Shown: piece by piece, positions 1 to 12,058 of the stretch
How the letters are laid out: every line of letters begins with the position of its first letter
How positions within the stretch are numbered: position 1 is the stretch's first letter
DNA from: Tridacna crocea
Taxonomy: Eukaryota; Mollusca; Bivalvia; Cardiida; Cardiidae
NCBI GenBank assembly: GCA_943736015.1
Contig: OX031058.1
Location: forward strand, 22,841,001-22,905,000
Direction: 5' to 3'
DNA length: 64,000 nucleotides
Translations under genes and position numbers: made by a program
The notes under the pieces: model-generated
Databases searched by the model: none
Seen by the model: only the letters and a program-made list of their open reading frames with translations
What the model was told of the DNA's origin: nothing

Positions 1-1374
1 TTGATTGATCATTTTGCCATCATCCTGAATTTAATGAGGTCATTTTAGAAAGGTGACTAAACTTGTCATAATTCTATGATGTATTTGAGCCAACAGTCCA
101 TATGCATGAATACATGCAGCCATAATGTTGGTATTCCCAGGAATTTCATCCAAGTTTCACACACTCAAGAAATTTCATTTTGATATTTGTTATATTTGAC
201 CTGCTTACAATTATTTCTGAGAGCAGTTCTGCCAGCAAACTAATAGTTGAAACTTTCATTTGTGCTTTATAACCCCTGGCCACAATGTACAAGTATACTA
301 TGAAAAAGGCAAAGCCGCAATACGACTGACGTGAATGATTTTTGGACTAAATATCTATTATTTCGAATGACAAGCTAGATTCTAGATCTTGAAATCATAG
401 GGGTTTTGAGTTTGAATCCCGGCTTTGGCGAAATTAATTTTGAGCATTGTCAAAAGTGATAAGCATGGATTTTTCTTTCTTATTTATACATAAGAACATA
501 TAGATCATAGAGTATAGTTATACACAAATAGACACTTAATAACCTCAAAGTAAGTAAGAAATTAGATGATCTTTACTCATGAAACTGAAAATGATTTTTA
601 AGTAATCATCTGATCAGTAGATAATTATAGTCATTTTTGATCAATCAGGTACATGTGCGAAAGATTGTGATATGTGTGACGCTGTTCGATTAACTGAAAG
701 ACAATGAATTTTTAGTTATCCCTATTCACATTTAGACTAAAACCCAGAACAAAATCAGAATTTCATTTTTAAAAATCTTGAATGGTGTTACCGAAAAACC
801 AGATACGCTAGATATAATGGAAGTTTCTACTGTCAATTTACTGAACCTCATAGATCTCTTAAATGGAATGTTTTTTTGCATGTTATCACTTGAACTGAAA
901 AAAATCATAGTACAGGTTGTTTAAAAAATATTTCCAAATTTTGCTGTTTGAGATTTACAAAAAGATCTATAATGCAAAAAAGTTTTGTTTTGCCAGTTGA
1001 GCAATACAGGGCTGTAAGGGCCCTCTTGGTTTTTTTTTTTGGTCATTTAACATTATTATGCTTTGTACACTCATGACCAGAATGAATATCTTGTACCTCC
1101 TATTCCAACTATTGAACCATTACAACCAAATTAAGAGCAGTGCAGACAGGCATTCTTTCCATTAAAATGATGAATAAAGAAATACACAACAACCCAACTT
1201 AGCTCTATGAATAAAAGTTCGATTGAGCCAAAGCAGTATGAGTTTAGAAAACAAATTAATCAAGAAAACAGCTAGAAACTGAAAACTTTGACCTACCCCC
1301 AAACTATCTTCAAGCTGAATTTTCCTAAAGTGAGCTCATGCCTTTCCTGAAACATATTTAAAAGGCAAAAACTG
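1..1374. other. no gene recognised
   Basis: AT-rich sequence with no convincing exon and no long open frame on either strand. A short stretch near 398-425 contains a B-box-like GTTTGAATCCC and could be a remnant of a tRNA-derived SINE, but no matching A box or tail is clear. Nothing else could be assigned. Confidence 0.5.
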
Positions 1375-1404
1375 TGAATGAATGAATGAATGAATGAATG
1401 AATG
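1375..1404 (-). repeat. (TGAA)n tail-like microsatellite
   Basis: About seven uninterrupted TGAA units followed by GGCATTTTGTAG. The retroposon at 13659-13732 has the same kind of (AATG)n end, so this may be the 3-prime tail of a minus-strand SINE or LINE remnant. No body of the element is recognisable. Confidence 0.5.
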
Positions 1405-1510
1405 GCATTTTGTAGTGCACTGACAGGTATGATATTTTTTTGCATATGAGTAAAAAGAACAAGTTATTATGTTGAGATGAAACCTCTCATTTTTTTTTGG
1501 TGGATACAGT

Positions 1511-1694
1511 TTAACTCTTTACCAAATATACCAAATGACAAAATGTTTGACCAGTCAATTTTGAAAGCATTTGCAGATGACAAAATAAATTTGATATTAG
1601 TAGAAAACATTGTGGGAAAAGAAGAAAATGCTGATTTTCAAAAGCTTTCTTCTTTAGGGTCTTTAAAACTCAAGATTGGATTGTAAAGGGTTAA
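1511..1694 (-). mobile_element. TTAA-P MITE, shortened
   Basis: Begins TTAACTCTTTACCAAATA and ends TTGTAAAGGGTTAA, so both TTAA-bounded ends are present. The left half of the palindrome (CATTGTGGGAAAAGAAGAAAATGCTG) is kept and most of the right half is missing, giving 184 bp instead of about 229. Confidence 0.85.
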
Positions 1695-1772
1695 AGGTAT
1701 GGAGTTTTGCATACCAACAAGAGATTGGTAGCAGTATACATGTATATATGAACCATGCGCTGGAAAAGGTGG

Positions 1773-2248
1773 CTAAACCCAATACCAAATGACAAAATTT
1801 TTGACTAGTCAAAATTGAAAGCATTTGCAGACAAAATAAATAATGTGAAACCTGTCAGACAAGTTATAGTGCTTTCAAATTTTCATATCTCAAACTGCAC
1901 CACACAATCCAGACTTTTATCAAAAGCTGACAGAAAGGCTTTGGAGAACACTAAAGTAAGAAGAGTAAATGCTGGTAACAAGTATCCTCTCCTTTTCTAA
2001 AATTTTGTTTTCTGGTATTATGGGCTATTTCTATGCCTTTGCTGCACAAGAGTGACTTTTAACAATCTTACTTTTGAAAACATTGTGGGTAAAGGAGAAA
2101 ATGCTGGTTACCAGCATTTTCTCCTTTTCCCAGAATGTTTTCTACTCCATCAGGGAAAAAAATACCATATGAGCCACATTGAAACTGTCATCTGCAAATG
2201 CTTTCAATTCTCACAGGTCTAATATTTTGTCATGCAGTAAAGGGTTAA
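1773..2248. mobile_element. nested or overlapping TTAA-P MITE remnants
   Basis: A minus-oriented left end (ACCAAATGACAAAATTTTTGAC) is followed by a plus-oriented start (CACCACACAATCCAGAC near 1897) and then by a plus-oriented right half. The right half holds a good palindrome (about 2070-2147) and a CTGCAAATGCTTTCAATT right arm ending in GTAAAGGGTTAA. At least two, probably three, copies were inserted into one another. Confidence 0.7.
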
Positions 2249-3231
2249 AATACTAGACTGAAACAAATCCCTTATGATGCATGTATTTCTTAACCAAACT
2301 AGTATTTCTTTGCCATATTTCCTTTTTTTACGCTCTAGTTTTGAGTGACAGTGGGAAAGCAGCACCTGCTTGTTACAAGCAACTGTTTCCTCCATCATGT
2401 TGTCCTATGAAGGCCTGGGTCAGTGCTCACCAAACATTCCAAAGATTGTTTTCAGCCTAAATCTCCAGATTATTTAAGGTAAGACCTGTGTAATGGAAAA
2501 CAGCTATTTCCACTAAAATATCATCCTGCAAAATTAGTAAAGATGAGTATCATTGAACTACATTCACCTTTTCATTTTTTCCTTCTTTGAATTATCAATC
2601 ATAAATCTAAAACCACTATATTCTCAATATTCAAACAGAGATAATAATTACCTCCCTTCTCAGAAAACTCACAAAAGTATCAAAAAATAATTTCAAGATA
2701 GACATAAACGCAATTTCTGATATTATTTCTGCATAAGTCCTTATTCATCCTTATTTATCAACTTATTAGAATTTTTGCCCCGTGTTCACCGGAAGTGCAT
2801 TACACAGGTCATACCTTAAAATCTGAAAGTACAAGTAATGCAATATCTGATTGGCTAAACCGATTGATTTACTTCTGAAGAATGGTTCGGGAATACAGAT
2901 CCAGATCTTGGATAACGGTACTCTGCAGATAATACAGTTCAAGTTCTCTCCAGGATTCTGAGGACCAATGATATTGTGCAAAAAGAACAACTGCTTGTCA
3001 TAAACAACTGTTTCCCCAATTTTGACCTATGAAGTCTGATCTGAATCTATTGAACTGTAGATAACAAAGTTCAAGTCCTCCTTAGGACCAACTAGTCCAA
3101 TATCATACAATCTTTTAATGACCTTAGAAAAAAGAACCCTTTGAGACATGAATGATTACTAACATTTTTTCCTATTTCTTTCACTGTTTTTCACCCTTTC
3201 AGAGAAAAAACTCATTATCTGATCTACTTTT
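2249..3231. other. no gene; weak internal duplication
   Basis: No coding signal. Two stretches resemble each other: about 2365-2450 and 2985-3060 share CTGCTTGT..ACAA/CAACTGTTTCC followed by CCTATGAAG. They look like two diverged copies of one dispersed repeat of unknown class. Confidence 0.4.
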
Positions 3232-3455
3232 AGCTCTTTACTACATAATCCCGAGGTTTGACAACCCTGAGGAAGTCAAGAGGCCTTTTGAAAAAATTGT
3301 GAGAAAATGCTGGTAACCAACATTTTTGCTTTTCCTTTAATGTTTTCTTCCCTTTCAAAGAAAAGTTGCTTTATTTGAACAACAATTAAAGCTAGTTTAT
3401 CATCTGAAAATGATTTAAGTTTGTACCTGAGTTAAAGTTTGATGTCTGGTAAAGC
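3232..3455 (+). mobile_element. TTAA-P MITE, old copy
   Basis: Starts CTCTTTACTACATAATCCCGAGG. Includes CCTGAGGAAG..GAGGCCTTTTG, a damaged palindrome around 3300-3345, and ends near GTCTGGTAAAGCG. The core palindrome is no longer perfect, so this is one of the older copies. Confidence 0.7.
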
Positions 3456-3652
3456 GTCTACATGTAAAAAATATGTGTGAAGCTTGCAGGGTCCTGCATT
3501 CCTAGATGACTAGGGGTAGAATTCCCTCCATGCTAGATCCTGGCTAGGGACAGCAGGTTTTGTGCAGTATCCAGATATACATGTCTGTAAGAAAAATTGA
3601 AAAAAAAAATAACCCTTTGGCTGCTAAGCGCAACTAAAGAACCTTTTGTGGA

Positions 3653-3712
3653 CAGTGTAGATCAAGATCAGACTGCACAGAATGTGCAGTCTGATCTTGG
3701 ATCTACACTGTC
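3653..3712. repeat. short hairpin repeat
   Basis: GACAGTGTAGATCAAGATCA faces TGATCTTGGATCTACACTGTC across a few bases. The same GACAGTGTAGATC..CAGACTGCAC arm recurs at about 45155-45205 and 48235-48300, so this is a dispersed repeat. Confidence 0.7.
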
Positions 3713-4064
3713 AGATAAGGAGATGTCATTACCCAAAACCTAACTTTGAAATAGCAATATTTGGGGTTTTTACTGTCAAACTGAAAATTTCAGTTTCGTT
3801 ATTTAGCAGAATAAGGGTTAAGGAGTTGCTGAAGAGGGAAAAATTAACACACTATCACCTATAGATGATAGCTTTTTTTCAGTACACTGTGGTAGATGGG
3901 GTAACTATGTGTAATTTCTGTCACTATGTTTCCATGTGTATTCAATCTAAATTCATTTCAATAATCCCTATTTTACTAAAATATTTTCAAAACCTTTCCC
4001 TCCACATTTGCTTTGACTCAGAGAATTGCTAAACAAACAGAAATGACATTTTCAAGTGGTAGAC

Positions 4065-4289
4065 TCATTACCAAACAACATTATTTGAGGCTTGTCCAAA
4101 TTGAAAGCATTTGCAGACGACAAAATAAAAGTGACTAAAAAATTGAATTTTATTTTGTGAAAGGTAACAAACACTGTGGGAAAAGGAGAAAATACTGGTA
4201 CCAGCATTTTCTCTTTTTTTTCCACAATGTTTTCCAAAGGCTTCTTTCTCAGGGCCGTCAAAAGTAGGGATTGTGTGGTAATGGGTTAA
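4065..4289 (-). mobile_element. TTAA-P MITE
   Basis: Reads ACTCATTACCAAACAACA, then GACGACAAAATAAAAGTGAC, a near-complete palindrome and a right end GTGTGGTAATGGGTTAA. Essentially full length. Confidence 0.9.
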
Positions 4290-4311
4290 GCGTAGTTCAT
4301 ACAATGGCATT

Positions 4312-4440
4312 GTCTTAGGGTAGAAAACATTACAGGGGAAAGGAGGAAATGATGGTTACCAGAACTCTTTCCTTTTCTCACAATGTTTTCTAAGGACATC
4401 CATCTCAGGATTATTAAAACTCTGGACTATGTGATATATT
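4312..4440 (-). mobile_element. TTAA-P MITE, half copy
   Basis: Begins inside the element at AGGGTAGAAAACATTACAG, keeps a diverged palindrome, and runs into a right arm (CTCAGGATTATTAAAACTC) without a clean terminus. Confidence 0.7.
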
Positions 4441-4457
4441 ATGTGCAGTCTGGGCCC

Positions 4458-4650
4458 GTATTCACCAACCATTTTTGAGAATATTTCTAGTCTTTTTCTC
4501 CAAGTTATTGTGAATTTGTATGTAACACAACTTCTGATTGGCTTAACCATTTGGTTTAGCCAATCAGAAGTTGTGTTACTTACAGACAAAGAAAATTCTG
4601 GAGAATAAAACAAGGAACATTCTTAAGAATGGTTGGTGAATATGAGTCCT
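4458..4650. mobile_element. fold-back element, about 190 bp
   Basis: The outer arms CGTATTCACCAACCATT and AATGGTTGGTGAATATG are inverted, and an inner stem TAACACAACTTCTGATTGGC / GCCAATCAGAAGTTGTGTTA lies at about 4518-4582. No coding capacity. A terminal-inverted-repeat MITE of unassigned superfamily is the simplest reading. Confidence 0.7.
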
Positions 4651-4697
4651 GAACTTGCTTGACCTGTGTGTTCGTGAAGTTACTACAATCGATATAT

Positions 4698-5191
4698 ATT
4701 ATAATCTCAAGGGTAACAACCTACGTCACAGGAAGTGATATCGGACCAGCGCATTTTCGTAACTTATATTGAAAAGTACGTACGATATGAAGATAGAATG
4801 AGGCTAACTTGGGTGGATACAAACGGACTACAAAGACTCTCATGTATTTATCAAAGACATTAGATGAATACATTTAATATTCTGATGTTTTAGACAGGAA
4901 GCAGATGTCTATATGCACAAACACTTTGACCAAATATCCAAAAGTGATTGGGTTTTAATAGTTGGTCGAAGTCTATTCCATGATTATAAGTAGTTAACAA
5001 AAGCTTTGATAAAAAACAAAGTCTCTAGGCATTGTACGCTTTGGAGGTCTAAAGACTTTTTTCAGATCATTTAAAGGAACGATTACAAAAAAAAAAAGTC
5101 TTACCAAACACGCACACTGACTTTATAATAAGGGTCCGATATCACTACCTGTGATGTCACAGTGACGTAGGTTGTGAGGGGTGATTATAAT
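4698..5191. mobile_element. non-autonomous TIR element, 494 bp
   Basis: The ends are inverted: near the left, CAACCTACGTCACAGGAAGTGATATCGGAC; near the right, GTCCGATATCACTACCTGTG..TGACGTAGGTTG. ATTATAAT sits at both extremities (4698-4705 and 5184-5191) and may be the target duplication, or part of the ends, because it is itself palindromic. The interior has no open frame of note. Confidence 0.7.
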
Positions 5192-5411
5192 GGGTTAAGT
5201 ATTCAACTTACCATGTAAATACAGTGTCGTCTTGTAGACTTCTCTTCGTATAAAGTGTTTGTCATGCTGTCTAAGCAGTGCCTTTACAAAGCCAGGGTAC
5301 CTTTAAGTATATATAATAAAAGACCAGGAAAACCTATGTTTTAATGGGCTGGGGGTTGAGCTACAGTTTCTTGTGTAACAATTTCTATTAGCCACCATGT
5401 GAGAGAAAATA

Positions 5412-5612
5412 AGTTAAATAAAAGTCAAAACTGAAGGCATGTGACCATAAAATAAATGTGACCCAAAAGTTGACAATTCTTTTGACAAGGGAAGAAAAAC
5501 ATTGAGGGAAAAGGAGAAAATGCTGATTTTTACCAGCATTTTCTTTTTTCCAGTATTTTTTAAAAGCTTAGTTTCTTCGGGTGTTAAAAGTTGGGTTGTA
5601 TGGTAAAGGATA
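5412..5612 (-). mobile_element. TTAA-P MITE, diverged
   Basis: Starts at GTTAAATAAAAGTC. Has ATAAAATAAATGTGACCC, a palindrome with several mismatches, and a GTATGGTAAAGGATAA right end. Confidence 0.75.
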
Positions 5613-5724
5613 ATACCTTTGGTGCATTTACAAGCTATATGTTTTAGTTGATAATTGAGAACAAAAGTGTAATTTTACACCAACCCCAACAGTATTTCAT
5701 AACTTCTTTGCCGAGCCTAGCCCC

Positions 5725-5800
5725 ATGCATTGTAGTTGGTTGTGCACACAACATAAGAACAGCAGGTCTCTGGTTCAAATCCTCAGCTTGGCCAAATTTT
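5725..5800 (+). repeat. possible tRNA-derived SINE remnant
   Basis: GTAGTTGGTTGTGC resembles an A-box region, and GGTTCAAATCC about 45 bases later fits the Pol III B-box consensus GGTTCRANNCC. No tail or target duplication was identified, so this is tentative. Confidence 0.35.
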
Positions 5801-5867
5801 TTTTTCTCCAAAGTTTAATGACAGTGATTGCAACAAGATTCATTCATCTTTCAATTCTAATCAATGT

Positions 5868-6050
5868 TTTAACTCTTTACCAAACAATAAAAGTTTAGAC
5901 TTGTCCAAACTGAAAGCATTTCCAGAAGACAAAATAAACATGACTAAAAAATTGAAATTTCTTTCAAGCAGTGTAGAAAACATTGTGGGAGAAAGAGAAA
6001 AGGTTTCTATCTAAGGATCGTAAAAACAAGGGATTGTCTTGTAAAGGGTT
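5868..6050 (-). mobile_element. TTAA-P MITE, palindrome partly deleted
   Basis: TTTAACTCTTTACCAAACAA start, GACAAAATAAACATGAC arm, AGAAAACATTGTGGGAGAAAG, then directly into the distal arm ending TTGTAAAGGG. The right half of the palindrome is absent. Confidence 0.8.
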
Positions 6051-6307
6051 TAAGATAGTTATGTGGGAAAGCACACTGTGGCTTTGAAAGAATATAGTAC
6101 AAAGTACTGGATAAAGAAGCTCAAGGAAAGCATGAATAGGTGCACTAGCCCCACTTTATAACTGAAATATAGTTGAAACTGTGTCAAATGAAAAAATTTT
6201 AAGCTCTGTAAAATTTACAGCATAATAATTTCTATGCAGACAAGTCATATTGAATTTGGATCAAATAATGGCATTTGTCTTTGGAAATTATAAAAAAGTG
6301 TTAAAAA

Positions 6308-6436
6308 GATAAATCCTGTAACCAGTTTTTATTCCTTTCCCATAATACTTTTCAAAGCCTACCTCCTTTTCCCCTCAATACTTTCCAAAACTGAACTCCC
6401 TCAAGTGAGTACATGGGATTGTATTGTAAAGGATTA
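6308..6436 (-). mobile_element. TTAA-P MITE fragment
   Basis: Only the right half of the palindrome (CCAGTTTTTATTCCTTTCCC) and the distal arm ending ATTGTAAAGGATTAA are visible. Confidence 0.6.
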
Positions 6437-6586
6437 AATGACTTAATATGTATAGAAAAAGCCTAACTTGATTTTTTTAATCATCTCTCTCCCTCTCTTC
6501 CTCCTTCCAAATTCCCACTCTTGCTCCTCCCCACCTCTCTTTCTCTCTCCAAATTCCTATAATTACTCATGAAAATAAGATAAAAT

Positions 6587-7554
6587 GGCTATGCTAGCTT
6601 CTGATCCTTTCTGCACTATTGTGACCATGGACAGGGGGTAACAGAAGCACACATAACCATTTGAAATATCCTTAAGGAAAAAAAAAAGAGATTATTTTAA
6701 TACTACATGGAATTATCTACGTTATCCAAATTCATTGAAAAAGGAAAAGCTGTATTTTTGCATTACATCTTTGAGATATTTTTCTTTATCATTTTGTCTC
6801 TCTCTGCAAATTCCTCACTCACTCTCATCCTCTTCCTCTCAGTATTCTACTCTTAAAAAAATCTCTCTCTATGTCTCTCTCTTCCTCTCTCAAAATTTCA
6901 CCTTTCCCACTCTCTCTCTCTCTCTCTCTCTTCAAATTAGTTACTCTTCAGTTACTCATTAAATTAGCTATGTTTTGCAAACAGATTGAAAAAACGAAAG
7001 CCTTACTTTTGAATTACATCTTTGAGACAGTTTTCTTTATTTTAATATCAGTCTCTCTCTGTACAAATTTCTCTCACTCTTTCTGATCCTCTTTCTCTCA
7101 GCATTCCACTCTTAAAAATCCCTCTCTCTCAGTCTCTCTGTAAAAATTTCTCTCACACTTTCTCATCCTCTTTCTCTCAGCATTCCACTCTTAAAAATCT
7201 CCATCTCTCTCTCTGCAAATATCTCTCACTCTTTCTCATCCTCTTTCTCTCAGCATTCCACTCTTAAAAATCTCTATCTCTCTCTCTGCGCAAATTTCTC
7301 TCACTCTTTCTCGTCGTTCTCCTCTCAGTATTCCACTCTTAAAAATCTCTCTCTCTCTCTCTGCAAATTTCTCTCACTTCTCTTGTCCTCTTTCTCTCAG
7401 CATTCCTCTCTTAAAAATCTCTCTCTGTGCAAATTTCTCTCACTCTTTCTCATCCTCTTTCTCTCAGCATTCCACTCTTAAAGATCTCTATCTCTCTCTC
7501 TGTGCAAATTTCTCTCACTCTTTCTCGTCCTCCTCCTCTCAGTATTCCACTCTT

Positions 7555-7599
<45 letters not shown>

Positions 7600-8040
7600 A
7601 ATTTCTCCTTTCCCACTCTCTCCCTCTTCAAATTCCTGCAGTTACTCTTAAAAATAAAGATAAAATGGCTATGCTAGCTTCTGATCCTTTCTGCAGTATT
7701 GTGACCAGGGACAGGGGGTATCAGAAGCACACATAACCATTTGAAATATCTTTAAGGAAAAATAAAAGATTATTTTGATACTACATTAAATAAACCATGT
7801 TTTGCAAATGGATTGAAAAAAAAAAAAAACACCAAAAGCCTTACTTTTGTATTACATCTTTGAGACAGTTTTCTTTTTTAATATCAGTCTCTGTCGCTGC
7901 AAATTTTTTCTCACTTTTTCTCGTCCTCTTTCTCTCAGTATTCCACCCTTAAATATCTCTCTCTCTCTCTCCAAATGTCTCCTTTCCCAGTCTCTCCCTT
8001 TTAAAATTCTTGCAGTTACTCATAAAAATAAAGATAAAAT
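6587..8040 (+). repeat. higher-order unit 1 of the array
   Basis: Long block 6587-7666 (1080 bp) plus short block 7667-8040 (374 bp). Each block begins with a conserved spacer of about 280 bp (GGCTATGC..CACATAACCATTTGAAATATC..CATCTTTGAGACAG) followed by the CT-rich minisatellite. Confidence 0.85.
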
Positions 8041-9346
8041 GGCTATGCTAGCTTCTGATCCTTTTTGGAGTATCGTGACCAGGGACAGGGGGTATCAGAA
8101 GCACACATAACCATTTGAAATATCCTTAAGGAAAAAAAAAGATTATTTTGATACTACATTAAATTAGCCATATTTTGCAAACAGATTGAAAAAACGAAAG
8201 CCTTACTTTTGAATTACATCTTTGAGACAGCTTTATTTTAATATCAGTCTCTCTCTCTCTGTACAATTTCTCTCAGTCTTTCTCATCCTCTTTCTCTCAG
8301 CATTCCACTCTTAAAAATCCCTCTCTCTCAGTCTCTCTGTACAAATTTCTCTCACACTTTCTCATCCTCTTTCTCTCAGCATTCCACTCTTAAAAATCTC
8401 TATCTCTCTGCGCAAATTTCTCTCACTCTTTCTCGTCCTCCTCCTCTCAGTATTCCACTCTTAAAAATCTCTCTCTGTGCAAATTTCTCTCACTTTTTCT
8501 CGTCCTCTTTCTCTCAGTATTCCACTCTTAAAAATCTCTCTGTGCAAATTTCTCTCACTCTTTCTCATCCTCTTTCTCTCAGCATTCCACTCTTAAAAAT
8601 CTCTCTCTCTCTGTGCAAATTTCTCTCACTCTCTCATCATTCTCCTCTCAGTATTCCACTCTTAAAAATCCCTATCTCTCTCTCTGTGCAAATTTCTCTC
8701 ACTTTTTCTTGTCCTCTTTCTCTCAGCATTCCACTCTTAAAGATCTCTATCTCTCTCTCTCTCTCTGCAAATTTCCCTCACTCTTTCTCGTCCTCCTCCT
8801 CTCAGTATTCCACTCTTAAAAATCTCTATCTCTCTCTCTGTGCAAATTTCTCTCACTTTTTCTTAGCCTCTTTCTCTCAGTATTCCACTCTTAAAAATCT
8901 CTCTCTCCAAATTTCTCCTTTCCCACTCTCTCCCTCTTCAAATTCCTGCGGTTACTCATAAAAATAAAGATAAAATGGCTATGCTAGCTTCTGATCCTTT
9001 CTGCAATATCGTGACCAGGGACAGGGGGTATCAGAAGCACACATAACCATTTGAAATATCTTTAAGGAAAAATAAAAGATTATTTTGATACTACATTAAA
9101 TAAACCATGTTTTACAAACAGATTGAAAAAAAAAAAAAAAAACACCAAAAGCCTTACGTTTGTATTACATCTTTGAGACAGTTTTCTTTTTTAATATCAG
9201 TCTCTGTCGCTGCAAATTTCTCTCACTTTTTCTCGTCCTCTTTCTCTCAGTATTCCACTCTTAAATATCTCTCTCTCCAAATGTCTCCTTTCCCACTCTC
9301 TCCCTTTTAAAATTCTTGCAGTTACTCATAAAAATAAAGATTAAAT
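8041..9346 (+). repeat. higher-order unit 2 of the array
   Basis: Long block 8041-8976 (936 bp) and short block 8977-9346 (370 bp). In the short blocks the spacer is followed by only one CT-rich minisatellite unit (CGCTGCAAATTTCTC..) before the next spacer. Confidence 0.85.
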
Positions 9347-10654
9347 GGCTATGCTAGCTTCTGATCCTTTTTGGAGTATCGTGACCAGGGACAGGGGGTA
9401 TCAGAAGCACACATAACCATTTGAAATATCCTTAAGGAAAAAAATAGATTATTTTGATACAACATTAAATTAGTCATGTTTTGCAAACAGACTGAAAAAA
9501 CGAAAGCCTTACTTTTGAATTACATCTTTGAGACAGCTTTATTTTAATATCAGTCTCTCTCTCTCTCTGTACAATTTCTCTCAGTCTTTCTCATCCTCTT
9601 TCTCTAAGCATTCCACTCTTAAAAAGTCCCTCTCTCTCAGTCTCTCTGTACAAATTTCTCTCACACTTTCTCATCATCTTTCTCTCAGCATTCCACTCTT
9701 AAAAATCTTTATCTCTCTGCAAATTTCTCTCACTCTTTCTCATCCTCTTTCTCTCAGCATTCCACTCTTAAAAATCTCTATCTCTCTCTCTGTGCAAATT
9801 TCTCTCACTTTTTCTTGTCCTCTTTCTCTCAGTATTCCACTCTTAAAAATCTCTCTCTGTGCGAATTTCTCTCACTCTTTCTCATCCTCTTTCTCTCAGC
9901 ATTCCACTCTTAAAAATCTCTATCTCTCTCTCTGTGCAAATTTCTCTCACTCTCTCATCATTCTTCTCTCAGTATTCCACTCTTAAAAATCCCTATCTCT
10001 CTGTGCAAATTTCTCTCACTTTTTCTTGTCCTCTTTCTCTCGGCATTCCACTCTTAAAAATCTCTCTCTTTGTGCAAATTTCTCTCACTCTTTCTCATCC
10101 TCTTTCTCTCAGCATTCTACTCTTAAAGATCTCTATCTCTCTCTCTGTGCAAATTTCTCTCACTTTTTTTTATCCTCTTTCTCTCAGTATTCCACTCTTA
10201 AAAATCTCTCTCTCTCTCCAAATTTCTCCTATCCCAGTCTCTCCCTTTTAAAATTCTTGCAGTTACTCATAAAATTAACGATAAAATGGCTATGCTAGCT
10301 TCTGATCCTTTCTGCAGTATTGTGACCAGGGACAGGGGGTATCAGAAGCACACATAACCATTTGAAATATCTTTAAGGAAAAATAAAATATTATTTTGAT
10401 ACTATATTAAATAAACCATGTTTTGCAAATAGATTGAAAAAGAAAAACCACCAAAAGCCTTACGTTTGTATTACATCTTTGAGACAGTTTTCTTTTTTAA
10501 TATCAGTCTCTGTCGCTGCAAATTTCTCTCACTTTTTCTTGTCCTCTCTCTCTCAGTATTCCACTCTTAAATATCTCCCTCTCTCCAAATGTCTCCTTTC
10601 CCAGTCTCTCCCTTTTAAAATTCCTGCAGTTACTCATAAAAATAAAGATAAACT
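9347..10654 (+). repeat. higher-order unit 3 of the array
   Basis: Long block 9347-10287 (941 bp) and short block 10288-10654 (367 bp). The close match in length to unit 2 (1306 versus 1308) suggests these two are the most recent duplicates. Confidence 0.85.
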
Positions 10655-12058
10655 GGCTATGCTAGCTTCTGATCCTTTCTGCAGTATCGTGACCAGGGAC
10701 AGGGGGTATCAGAAGCACACATAACCATTTGAAATATCCTTAAGGAAAAAAAAAGATTATTTTGATACAACATTAAATTAGCCATGTTTTGCAAACAGAT
10801 TGAAAAATCGAAAGCCTTACTTTTGAATTACATCTTTGAGACAGTTTATTTTAATATCAGTCTCTCTCTCTCTCTCTCTCTCTCTCTGTACAATTTCTCT
10901 CAGTCTTTCTCATCCTCTTTCTCTCAGCATTCCACTCTTAAAAATCCCTCTCTCTCAGTCTCTCTGTACAAATTTCTCTCACACTTTCTCATCCTCTTTC
11001 TCTCAGCATTCCACTCTTAAAAATCTCTATCACTCTCTCTGCAAATTTCTCTCTCTTTCTCATCCTCTTTCTCTCAGCATTCCACTCTTAAAAATCTCTA
11101 TCTCTCTCTCTGCGCAAATTTCTCTCATTTATCTTGTCCTCTTTCTCTCAGTATTACACTCTTAAAAATCTTTCTCTGTGCAAATTTCTCTTAATCTTTC
11201 TCATCCACTTTCTCTCAGCATTCCACTCTTAAAGATCTCTATCTCTCTCTCTCTCTGCAAATTTCTCTCACTCTTTCTCGTCGTTCTCCTCTCAGTATTT
11301 CACTCAAAAAATCTCTATCTCTCTCTCTGTGCAAATTTCTCTCACTTTTTCCTGTCCTCTTTTTCTCAGCATTCCACTACTCTTAAAAATCTCTCTGTGT
11401 GCAAATTTCTCTCACTCTTTCTCATCCTCTTTCTCTCAGCATTCCACTCTTAAAGATCTCTATCTCTCTCTCTGTGCAAATTTCCCTCACTCTTTCTCAT
11501 CCTCCTCTCAGTATTCCACTCTTAAAAATCTCTATCTCTCTCTCTCTGTGCAAATTTCTCTCACTTTTTCTTGTCCTCTTTCTCTCAGTATTCCACTCTT
11601 AAAAATCTCTCTCTCTCTCTTCTCTCCAAATTTCTCCTTTCCCACTCTCTCCCTCTTCAAATTCCTGCAGTTACTCATAAAAATAAAGATAAAATGGCTA
11701 TGCTAGCTTCTGATCCTTTCTGCACTATTGTGACCAGGGACAGGGGGTTTCAGAAGCACACATAACCATTTGAAATATCCTTAAGGAAAAAAAAAGATAA
11801 TTTTAATACATATACTACATTAAATTAGCCATGTTTTGCAAATAGATTGAAAAAACAAAAGCCTTACTTTTGAATTACATCTTTGAGACCGTTTTCTTTT
11901 TTAATATCAATCTCTCTCGCTGCAAATTTCTCTCACTTTTTCTCATCCTCTTCCTCTCAGTATTCCACTCTTAAAAATCTTTCTCTCTCCAAATGTCTTC
12001 TTTCCCGCTCTCCCCCTCTTCAAATTCCTACAGTTACTCATTAAAATAAAGATAAAAT
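10655..12058 (+). repeat. higher-order unit 4 of the array
   Basis: Long block 10655-11695 (1041 bp) and short block 11696-12058 (363 bp). The next spacer (12059 onward) is more diverged (GGATATGCTAATTTCTGATC) and the array then decays into unique sequence, as expected at an array edge. Confidence 0.85.

Noticed and set aside
9528-9986. 152-codon open frame in the pyrimidine array (Leu/Ser-rich repeat protein)
   Set aside because: Many such frames exist across 6.7-11.8 kb, often two overlapping at once, because the CT-rich repeat lacks stops and is often a multiple of three. They start and end at random points of the repeat.
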